From contig NC_064834.1 of NCBI RefSeq assembly GCF_024166365.1, positions 55,284,001-55,348,000 of the forward strand: 64,000 nucleotides of DNA. The letters are read 5' to 3'. The notes below the pieces were generated by a model. The model did no database searches. It saw only the letters and a program-made list of their open reading frames with translations, and was not told the origin of the DNA. Below, one piece after another: positions 55,604-64,000 of the stretch. The position numbers were made by a program, and so were the translations under genes. The DNA is from Elephas maximus indicus. Its lineage: Eukaryota; Chordata; Mammalia; Proboscidea; Elephantidae. Numbering within the stretch: the first letter of the stretch is position 1; each line of letters opens with the position of its first letter.

Positions 55604-56990
55604 TTCAGCAAAAATAAAACAAATAGGCCTGTTCTTGGTGCCACAGTCACTGCTCAGGGTTCAGATCTTTGACTTCCAATATAAATGCTTTTCTATCCAC
55701 TGGGACTTTAGCCCTTGATCATCTTTTTCTCTAATGCAGTTGCATGTATGTGAGTGCATCTACTCAGTGCTGACCCCCAGCTTCCCTGGTAGGAGGATTC
55801 ACAGCAGAGCAGGGTGACAGTGGCTCCATCATCTTTTCTCTAAGTCCTGATGTGATGGGGCCGCCACAGAGACAAAGGGATCCCTGCCTTTGGCCTGTTC
55901 TCACTCCTCTGATTGGGCTAAGAAGTCTTGCCTGTGATGGCTGAGTTCTAAAAACCTCTTACCCTCTGCCCAACACTAAGGCCATGTAGTTTATGGTGAT
56001 ACAAATTCAGGGTTTAGTAACTTTTTTCCTAGTGGATATCAATGATTTAGGCAGTAATATTTACTGAGGGTTGTGATCATTAGTGAGCCATGAAATCAGT
56101 TTAATGGGCTGTGGATTGCCTTTTTTTTTCCTTACTAAACAGACTAAAACAGAAAAAAAATGAATGTATTGCATTAAATTTAGGAAAAGCATATTTTGAA
56201 ACTTTTTATATTACCTGTGGAATATCATTATTAATTTATTGGGTCACGATGTAAAATGTATTTTTAACTCTGAGTAAAAGTCAAACCTAATTCCTAAATA
56301 GACACCCTCCAAGTCTCCACACTTTTAGGCACCGTGACAGGGCCAGGCTTGGGCTCTCACCGTTGCATACCCAGCACCTTGCCCACAAAAGCTGCTCAAG
56401 ACAGTCACATAATGTTATTTTCAGATGGTCGGAGGTATTGCGTTGGGCAAAGCATAGTTTGCCATTCAGCGGACCTTTGTGGCCTTGGACAAGTCATACT
56501 ATCCCCGAACCTCAGTTTTCTCATGTGTGGGAGGGTGGTCTAGAAGGCACCATCTCTGAGATCCCTTCCAGCTCTAAGGTTCACAGACAGTGATCTTGTC
56601 TAACAAGATCTGCTAAATTCTGAGCTTTAGTGGCTATGTCAACTCATTCCTTCAGACTGAGGTTACTGTTGGAAAACTTGCCACCACCACTGGTCTCCAC
56701 ATTTACAGGCTTTTTCTTCAACATTCCTTCAATAAAGATTTAGTGAACACCTACTCTGTGAGAAGAGCTGAGCGAGGGGAGGCAACAGAGAGCAGTAGGT
56801 GGAGCCCAACCTGAATTTAAGTCCTGACTCTGCTGCGGGTAAATTGCTACGCTTTTCTCTGTTTCCTCATCTGCAAGATGGGAATAAAACCACCTACTTC
56901 ACAGGGTGGTTGTGTGGATGAAATGAAACCCTGGTATGTGCTTCTTATGTGGTGGAATTAAAGCAATTATACCATAATATCCATAACCTA

Positions 56991-58300
56991 ACAAGTCACA
57001 CATAAGATAGTCACTGCTCTAAAGAAGCTTCAACTCTCTGGAGAAAAAAGACACACAGAGAGGAAAAGCTAAACCAAGGGATGGCAGCGAGTGGTTGGTG
57101 ACGGAGGGTGAATAAGGACTGATTCCAACCAAATGGGGTCCTACACAGCACAGAAGGGAACGCCAGGACTTTCAGTGCCTCTGCTTCTCCATACCTCAGT
57201 GCTTACAAGGCCTGGTGGTTCAGGTTCAGGACTCGAGACAACTGACAGGCATGTGTGGGCCCCAGGGAGTGATGCTACCTGTCCCACTGGCCTTAAACTA
57301 TTTCTTTGGAAAGGCCATTCTGCTGTCTGAGGGTTGTCTGGTGAGGCTGTTCAGTAGAGTGACCTTCCAGTCACATGGGGAACATGAACTTAGACCATTT
57401 GTTAAATATGAGAACAGATTCCAAAATAGGAAAGGTTGTAAAAAGGATTCCAAATAGGAAAAGTCAAGCTCCTAGCTATAAGCACGGATATCGTTCAGCT
57501 CTCTATGGGACAAACCCACAATCCTAAGACTGACTCTTCTGAAGGTGTTTGGTCAGACAGACATGGTTATTTTAAAATGAATCTCAAAAGCAATGACAAC
57601 TGTGCCTTATATTTTCAAATATTTTTACATATAGTCTCATCTGATAATGTAGCTTCTCCCAAACTCAAATATAGCTGGTGATGTTCAAGATAAACTTTGG
57701 GATACAACCTACTAACTATGAAAGGTTAGGTAAATGCTTAATGGTATTTTAAAAGGATTATGATAATTCAATAAACATCATTCCAATATGAGTGGAGTCA
57801 TTTGATATTCTGTTTCCATAGAAAGCAGTTGTAGTATCTGAGACACGAATGAATCTTTTTGAAAAGCTAATAGTTAAGGTTATCATCTACAGAAAAGGTG
57901 CCATTTCAGAAGTCATCAAATGCCAGTTTTCTCAGGTGTGAAACAGAGAATGTCCCTATTTTTATGAGATAGAAGCTGAAGTTCTTAGTGGCTCTAGGTG
58001 AAGGGTAAAAGGGTATTTCCTAGTCTTTCAACTTTTCTGTAGGTGGGAACAATTTCAGAATAAAAAGTTGGAGGTAAAGACATCTTCAATGTGCAATTTC
58101 TTTCTTTTTGGATAATGTGCCATTGTCATCCCCCACACCTAGAGCCAAAATTCAGATCTTTAACTTTAGCCCAATAAGAATAGAATAAAATCCACACATA
58201 GATTCCACCTAAAACTGCTTCCTTCCAGATCAATATTAAACCAAACAGACTGAGCCTCTGGGTCTCCATGCTAGAGAGCTAAGGGGTACCACTTGTGCCA
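56991..58300. other. No exon recognised; probable intron
   Basis: Lies between the two candidate minus-strand exons. No repeat family recognised. The frames at 57133-57457 lack protein features. Confidence 0.35.
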
Positions 58301-58309
58301 TTAGGACAG

Positions 58310-58560
58310 AAAACTTTATACTTAGCCTCTTTACAGCCCGAGCCATATGCTGAGCACCCATCTAACAGTTTTATAAACACCAACTCACTTAATTGTCATA
58401 ACAATCTGTGATGTAGGTACTATTATTAACCCCATTTTGCATATGAAGAAACTGAGGCACAGACTTATCCAAGGTCCCACCGCTAAAAGTGGTCAGAATG
58501 GGATTCAAAGCCAGGCAGAGTGGCTCCAGAGGTCTGCTCTTCACAACTATGCCACGCTGC
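58310..58560 (-). mobile_element. MIR SINE
   Basis: Inverse MIR: 'aactcacttaattgtcataa', 'gaagaaactgaggcacagac', 'aatgggattcaaagccaggc'. Confidence 0.92.
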
Positions 58561-58739
58561 TCTTCTCTACACAAACCCGGCATCAATACTTTAGGAACTT
58601 AAAACAGTCCTTTCATATTTGTAGGTTTAGCCTTTGCTGAGACTGATCAATGTCAAAAGATTTCAAGTCATTCAACTGCTCATCCAGGCAAGGAAAAACC
58701 CATGCTATATTGTATGGAAGTTTAGAAATGAACTAAAGG

Positions 58740-59330
58740 CCAAGCAGAAAATGGTTAGATAAGTGGCCAAATATCTCTCTACATATATAATGGAATACTG
58801 TGCAGCTACTGCAAAGACTTCTATACATACTGGTAGTGCAAACAGTAAACCCACTTGGGTGCTAACCAAAAGGATAAAAGTTCAGGTCCACCCAGAGGGT
58901 CCCTGGAAGAAAGGCCTGGTGATCTACTTCTGAAAAAGCAGCCACTGGAAACTCTATGGAGCACAGTTCTACTCTGACAGACATGGAGTCTCCATGAGTC
59001 GGAGCCAACTTGACAGCAACTCTCGGTGGTTACCAAATAACCTCTAGAAGCCAATATTAGATTAAAAATTATAAGGTGTGGAACTGTATGCTAACTTTCA
59101 CTGGGGTTTTTAAAAAAGGAAAATCAATACAAGTATACTTGTAGGTACATATACCTCTAGAAGGATATCCAAGAAACTAGTGCTCATCACTGCCTTTGAG
59201 AAGGGGAACTTAAAGCCCGGGGGGTCAGTGTTGGGAAGAAGTTTGACATTTCTGTGCGTACTTTGGCACTGTTTGACTTTTTATTGTGTACCTATATTAT
59301 TATTCAAAACAAGTTTTCTAATGCCATAGA
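58740..59330 (+). mobile_element. Old L1 3' end split by an AfroSINE
   Basis: 58740-58830 ('atataatggaatactgtgca') and 59023-59330 ('gtgtggaactgtatgctaac', 'gactttttattgtgtaccta') are parts of one old L1 tail around the SINE at 58831. Confidence 0.7.
58831..59022 (+). mobile_element. AfroSINE, variant long form
   Basis: Decayed head, body 'ggaagaaaggcctggtgatc' with 'aaaaagcagccactggaaac', tail 'atgagtcggagccaacttga'. Confidence 0.9.
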
Positions 59331-59821
59331 TGTTGCCTATGAAAAGAAATGGTAGCGGCAGATTCTAATAGAGTCACCAGAAAGCATTTTTTGCAGGCAT
59401 TCTCAGTAAATCCTACTCCAAATCAGCTTCTGAGAGTTTATAAGCTCCAGGTGGCTGGCTCGTGGCTTTCAGAGGCAGCTCCCACTGATGCACAAAGGGG
59501 CAGGGCCTGTTCACTCTGACACACACTCCCCCGAGCAGGAGCTGGCCCAGGCATTCATTAGATGTGGACATAAAACCTGCCACTTTCATGGTCCCTCAGG
59601 TCACACAGGCTGCTGGTTCCCCTAAGAAATGAGGTGTGAATTCTGTTCATTTGCCTCACCAGGCCCTAGGCTCATGTCCATCAATTCTGTTCTTAATCCA
59701 AAGAATCCAACCCAGGGGCCTGGTCACCAATATTATCTCAAGAACTGCCTCTCATCCCGTCTTGGCTGAGGAATCTCCCATTTCACTGCTGTTAAATGCA
59801 CCTTAAATTGTGGTAGATGCC
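59331..59821. other. No feature recognised; probable intron
   Basis: Ordinary composition, with no repeat family or exon recognised on either strand. Confidence 0.35.
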
Positions 59822-60373
59822 CATATGAACCACGGCCTCTTCCATCTAACCTGAGACTAGAAGAACTAGATGGTGCCCAGCTACCACTACCGACCGTTAT
59901 GACCAGGGGCACAACAGATGGTTCCAAACAGAATGGGAGAAAAACGTAGAACAAAACTCAAATTCCTAAAAAAGACCAGACTTACTGGATGGATACAGGG
60001 GAACCCCCAAGGCTATCGCCCTAACATACTCTTTTAACTTGGAACTGAAGCCACTCCTATAGGTCTCCTTTCAGCCAAATAATAGATGGGCTTATAAAAT
60101 AAATAATATCACCCATGAGGTATGTGCTCCCTTAAACAATCAACTATATGAGACCAAACAGTCAAGATTTACCCAAAAGCAAAGATGAGAAGGCAAGGAA
60201 GAGCAAGAAGGCTAGATCAATGGAAAAAGAACAAACACAAAAGAAATAATGGAATGCTGACACATTGCTACATTGTTTAAATTGTAACCAATGTCAGGGA
60301 ACAATCTGTATAAAAAACAGGAACCCAATTTGCTGTGGAACTTTCACCTAAAACACAATAAAATATTTAAAAA
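59822..60373 (+). mobile_element. Lineage-specific L1 3' UTR insertion
   Basis: From 'ctgagactagaagaactaga' region to 'aaaacacaataaaatattt' and an A-run. Exact target-site duplication 'aaattgtggtagatg' at 59806 and 60374. Confidence 0.93.
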
Positions 60374-60389
60374 AAAATTGTGGTAGATG

Positions 60390-61150
60390 GTCTTTCCCTA
60401 AAGTGTATTTATTCTTATTGATCTGAATGTGCCAAAGGACAGCCAGAAATCCTTGCACTGGAATAATAGATTGCTTCAAGTTTATTTTGAGACCTGTTGT
60501 CATAACCACCCTGGGATCTGACCTCATTGGTTCTGAAAGGCTAAGTAGGGCTGCGTACCACAAATGCCAGGGCTAGTGACCTGGCCCCGCTCTACTTGCT
60601 GACAAAGCCTGGACTAAGCCCAGGCCCCAGGGACAAGTGGGCTGAAAGGACCGGAGGTGGACTTCTCTGGAGAGAAACAAAGCAGGGTCAGGAGACCTGC
60701 AGTCATTCACAACCCTTTCCACTTGCTTCTAGCATCATTTGTTGACACAGGTCAGCATTCATTACTAGCCTATGCTTGCAAAAGATAGTGTTTGAAAAGT
60801 CACCTTTATGCCTGACCAGTTTACACAAGTATTCAAAGATAGAAATAATGCTTGCTCCTCTTTCTAACTACTGTGAAAATGGTAATGTTTCTGTCACACT
60901 ATCTACAGTTTGAGTTTCTAACCACTAGGGGCTGACATAACTCCATGAAAACTGCTAATCATCAGTGTCCAAGATGGCTGAATTAAACTGTTCACAAACT
61001 CCAAAGACTAGAACCATTCCTCCCAACACTGAAGGGTCTTTATTTTAGAAGAGAGGGAAATGTCAGCTTTGGAATCAAAGACAACGAGCAAGAGTGAACC
61101 AGAAATAGCACAAATCAGACAGAATGTGAGAACCAGAAGGACATCAAAAA
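60390..61150. other. No feature recognised; probable intron
   Basis: No supported exon or repeat family. Confidence 0.35.
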
Positions 61151-61154
61151 GTTC

Positions 61155-61345
61155 TAGCCTAGTGGCTTATCACACTGTATCAGAATCACCTAGGAAGCTC
61201 ATCTGTCTAGACCCCACCCACCCCTACTGAATCAGAATCCCCAGGGGTAGGACCTGAGGACCTGTATGTTTAAAAAGCTCCAAGGTTGAATCTTATTTGG
61301 AGCCAAGGTCAGAATGACTGGTGCTAGCTCAACACTCATCACAGA
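61155..61345. mobile_element. MER5-like hAT fragment
   Basis: 'ggcttatcacactgtatcag', 'aatcacctaggaagctcatc' and 'aaaaagctccaaggttgaat' follow the order of MER5/Charlie-type short elements. Subfamily unsure. Confidence 0.65.
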
Positions 61346-61505
61346 GAGGAGGAAACTGAGGCTCAGAGAGGGCAGGTACCTTGACCAATCACCCCCACCC
61401 CAAGTCATTATGGGAAAAAGCCCCAGGTCTCCAGCTCTCCATCCACTTAGAGAGACCGCCCCCTGACAGTGCACCAGGGCGTCACACATATGTTACACCA
61501 CTCAC

Positions 61506-61578
61506 GATTTGGTTTCTGGCAATCTTTTTGAATGATATGGTGGATCTTTCTGTGCAGTTCTTTGTCTTCTCTGGTTAC
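61506..61578 (-). CDS. Candidate internal coding exon of the same minus-strand gene
   Basis: Minus strand: acceptor 'gtttttcctattcag', 73-nt exon, donor 'gtgagt' (the complement of 61500-61505). It encodes VTREDKELHRKIHHIIQKDC QKPN with no stop, a charged helical stretch, and ends in phase 1. Both splice sites are strong, and the phase fits the terminal exon at 55343. No other exon between them was found by eye. Family not recognised. Confidence 0.5.
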
Positions 61579-61920
61579 CTGAATAGGAAAAACAGTTCCG
61601 AGGGAAAGTGTTCTTAAGTAACAGACATTGTGTCATCCGGACTCCCAAATTAACATTTAGGATAGTTTGTGAAGATTTCATGATAATGATCATCCTTCCC
61701 ATACCAAAAATGCAGTTTTCAATACTTGGCATATTGTCAAACCAGTGCTGTCTGTCCCTAAGCAGCTCACTGCTCTGTAGTCGGCCCAGAGGCAAAGGAA
61801 CACCTCTGGAGAAGCCAGTTCACTGGGGCTATGATGTAAAGAACTGGAATTCTGTACTTTTAAAGGAACAACCTTCTCAAATGTTCATAACACATTCATC
61901 AAAATTTTCTTATTTGTTGG

Positions 61921-61961
61921 TTAGATAGATAGACAGGCAGGCAGACAGACAGACAGATAGA
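61921..61961 (+). repeat. GATA/GACA/GGCA microsatellite
   Basis: Tetranucleotide array 'tagatagatagacaggcagg' continuing as 'cagacagacagacagataga'. Confidence 0.95.
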
Positions 61962-62224
61962 TTTTTGAGGGAGGCACAATGATCAAAATCTTGATATCCA
62001 CCCTGGAGGACTCCTTCCTCTGGTCCCTGACACCTGTCTTGTATCTCATTATGCTTCTTCCCTCTCCCAAACACAATAAAAAGGAAAAAAGGGTAAGGAA
62101 AAGCTAGCAAGGGAGTAAACAGCCTATCCACTGAAACACTTTTCTGTTCTCTAAAGCAACAGAACCTAGTTCCTTTCTCAAACAGCTCAGCAAGCCAGCG
62201 GGTTTCACCTTCACATTCAGTGGT

Positions 62225-62318
62225 AAATCTAGTAATAAAAAAATAATAAAATAATAAAAAAAATAAAAAACAGTAATAAAAAAAGAAAGAAAGGGAGGGA
62301 GAGAGGGAGGAAGAAAGA
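62225..62318 (+). repeat. A-rich and purine-rich simple repeat
   Basis: 'aataataaaataataaaaaa' followed by 'aaagaaagggagggagagag'. The three long minus-strand frames at 61910-62426 come from this low-complexity sequence. Confidence 0.9.
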
Positions 62319-62399
62319 AGTATGCAAACAAACACAGCTGTAAGTTTCCACAAAGAGAGAGCCCACGAATTCTTGTCTGACCAGACTTATAGAATGGCG

Positions 62400-62525
62400 A
62401 TGCTGATAACGCCTGCCTTCTCTCAACTCACGAGGTTATTATGGTGAAGATCAAACAAGGTAAGGTGTGTGAGAGCTGCTGAGAGCTGGAAAGCATTGTA
62501 CAAATAGAAGTACTGACATTATTTG
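62400..62525 (+). mobile_element. MIR SINE 3' part
   Basis: 'gaggttattatggtgaagat', 'gctggaaagcattgtacaaa' follow the MIR 3' half. Confidence 0.65.
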
Positions 62526-62529
62526 ATAA

Positions 62530-63254
62530 CAATTTCCCTGAGGCAGAGCCTCAGGAGAAAGGAAACCTAAAAAGCCAGCCAATGAGGTAGAAGCGGAAAA
62601 GTGAACTCAGAGAAGGGGCCAGTGACTTCTGGGGAAAGAACTATTATGGCTAGATCACCCCATTCCAACTCATAATGATTCACAGGAGGAAGTGGCCCAG
62701 CCCTGCCACACCTTGGCCCTGGCCTCCCGCCTGCGGCCCTGCTCCTCCTCCTCAGGAAGAGTTCCCCTCTACAGACTAGGAGGCAGGCTGCCCAGAAGCT
62801 ACAGGGAATGTGCGCCCCAGAGCGGAGTACGTGGTGGGCTGCCCAGGGGGAGCTTCTGCCACCTCACAGGAGGCAACTGACTCCTACCAGGCCTGCCCCA
62901 TCTTGGAAGGAGAGGAACTGCACTCACCCCTTTCACAGATCGGAATGACCACTTTCAAAATGTATTCAAATAGTATTTGAACTCTAATTTTTAAGAACTC
63001 CCTAAACTTGGGAATCACTCAGGCAAATCTACACCAGGAAAATGTCCTGGTAAGGAAGGCTTCCCCTCAGGAATCATCCCTAAGTGGTGTGACTTCTGGG
63101 ATGCCTCAGAGCTCTGATCTGTCTCTAGGAGAATCACATTTAACCACCACCAACATGAGTGGTCACAAACAGGCCAGTTTTCAGCCTGGTTCCTCCAATA
63201 CTAAAGGTATGTAGTGAGACAGCAGTGGGTTTAGTTTCTTTAGTGAGAAGTGAA
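62530..63254. other. No gene recognised
   Basis: Contains a short inverted AfroSINE fragment at 62655-62690. The GC-richer stretch 62690-62880 has an open frame without recognisable features. Confidence 0.35.
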
Positions 63255-63448
63255 GGGCCCTGGTGATGCAGTGGTTAAGCGCTCAGCTGCTCACTGAAAG
63301 GTCAGCAGTTTGACCCACCAGCTGCTGTGAGGGAGAAAGATGTGGCGGCCTACTTCCATAAAGATTTACAGCCTTCAAAACCCTGTGGGGACAGTCTTAC
63401 AGGGTCACTATGAGTTGGAATCGACTTGACAGTAACGAGTTTGGTTTT
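63255..63448 (+). mobile_element. AfroSINE, long form
   Basis: Head 'gggccctggtgatgcagtgg', body 'agaaagatgtggcggcctac', tail 'tgagttggaatcgacttgac'. Confidence 0.95.
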
Positions 63449-63469
63449 CTAGTATTTTTAGCGAGAGGC

Positions 63470-63609
63470 GATGAGTCCCTGGGTGGTGCCAATGATTAAT
63501 GCACTCACTGCTAACTGAAAGGCTGGAAGTTTGAGTCCACCCAGAGATGCCTTGGAAGAAAGACCTGGCGATCTACTTCAGAAAAATCAGTCACTGAAAA
63601 CTTTATGGA
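63470..63609 (+). mobile_element. AfroSINE, variant form, 3'-truncated
   Basis: Head 'gagtccctgggtggtgccaa' and body 'ggaagaaagacctggcgatc'. It stops at 'ctttatggagca', where L1 3' UTR sequence begins without an A-run. Confidence 0.88.
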
Positions 63610-64000
63610 GCATCAACTGGTCTCAACCCACCTGGAGCAAAGGAGAACAAAGAACACCAAAGACATATAGTAAAGATGAGCCCTAGAGACAAAAAAAAAA
63701 AAAAAAAAACCAGAGGGTCACATAAACCAGAGGCTACATCAGCCAGAGACCGGAAGAACTAGATGGTACCTGGCTAACACTGCCCTGACAGGGAACACAA
63801 AAGAGAATCCCTGATGGAGAAGAACAGTGGGATGCAGATCTCAAATTCTCGTAAAAAGACCAGACTTAATGGTCTGACTGAGACTAGAGGGACCCTGGAG
63901 GTTATGGTCCCTGGGCCCTTTGTTAGCCTGACACTGGACCTATTCCTGAAGCCAACTCCCAGACAGGGACTGGACTGGACTATAAGATAGAAAATAACAC
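63610..64000 (+). mobile_element. Lineage-specific L1 3' UTR, runs off the window
   Basis: 'tggtctcaacccacctggag', 'gaagaactagatggtacctg' and 'gaccagacttaatggtctga' are the L1 3' UTR seen at 53346-54133. An internal A-run lies at 63691-63710. Confidence 0.85.

Larger units (their letters stand above)
53145..56990. repeat. Local duplication, copy 2 (partner 37030-40045)
   Basis: Shares 'cttccaggccagt(g/a)gatctc' at its left and MIR tail sequence at its right with copy 1. It carries a private L1 insertion and, near 53205-53245, a short tandem duplication of 'gtattggatccgacttcttg'. The core 54865-55962 matches copy 1 with six differences and no indels. Confidence 0.93.

Noticed and set aside
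61921..61961. CRISPR-like regular repeats
   Set aside because: It is a simple tetranucleotide microsatellite, and the window is mammalian.
61910..62426. Minus-strand frames with apparent hydrophobic, membrane-like stretches
   Set aside because: The hydrophobic runs come from an A-rich and purine-rich simple repeat read on the opposite strand.
1958..63609. tRNA genes suggested by AfroSINE heads
   Set aside because: The heads are tRNA-derived but diverged and fused to SINE bodies. None folds into a complete tRNA by eye.

Overview
This window is nuclear DNA of a mammal, almost certainly an afrotherian and most likely an elephant or close relative. The main evidence is more than twenty copies of AfroSINE, the tRNA-derived SINE of Afrotheria (a tRNA-like head, a body around 'gggcagttctactctgtc', and a tail around 'gagtcggaatcgactcga'). 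They occur alongside RTE-clade LINEs that share the same 3' end, a lineage-specific L1 with its own 3' UTR, and MaLR-like LTRs. There are no bacterial or viral operons. Nearly all open frames are chance frames or pieces of dead retroelements.

Layout. 1-2.4 kb: copy A of an old paralogous segment, carrying an RTE, an LTR and a SINE. 2.6-7 kb: L1 3' halves broken by later insertions. 7.2-9.1 kb: an eroded hAT-transposase-like remnant (minus). 9.8-11 kb: an RTE (minus). 11-20 kb: old repeats, a MaLR-like LTR, SINEs, and stretches where I see nothing. 20.6-24.6 kb: an L1 with 5' UTR, broken ORF1 and the ORF2 endonuclease domain but no 3' half. 24.7-26.2 kb: an RTE (plus). 30.9-35.8 kb: a nested stack in which an ancient repeat is split by an RTE that was itself split by three LTRs and a SINE. 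36.1-36.7 kb: an LTR with an adjoining primer-binding-site-like sequence. 37.0-40.0 and 53.1-57.0 kb: two copies of a roughly 3 kb duplication, each with a terminal coding exon. 40.4-42.1 kb: a coding-like fragment followed by copy B of the segment at the window start. 43.9-46.6 kb: an ERV-L-like pol fossil (minus). 46.6-49.5 kb: a MIA2/CTAGE5 processed pseudogene (plus) holding four SINEs. About 52.0-52.4 kb: a TATA-less CpG-island promoter. 55-61.6 kb: the 3' end of a minus-strand gene, with exons at 61506-61578 and 54545-55343 whose splice phases match.

The most interesting structure is the 37/53 kb duplication. A core of about 1.1 kb around the terminal exon differs at only six sites by eye and has no indels, while both flanks are clearly diverged with many indels. 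This is the pattern left by gene conversion, or by an assembly artefact. The host gene is not identified. I found no undescribed enzymatic or defence system. What is unusual here is the duplication and conversion structure, the nested retroelements with a readable order of events, and RTE/L1 copies with unusual deletions.
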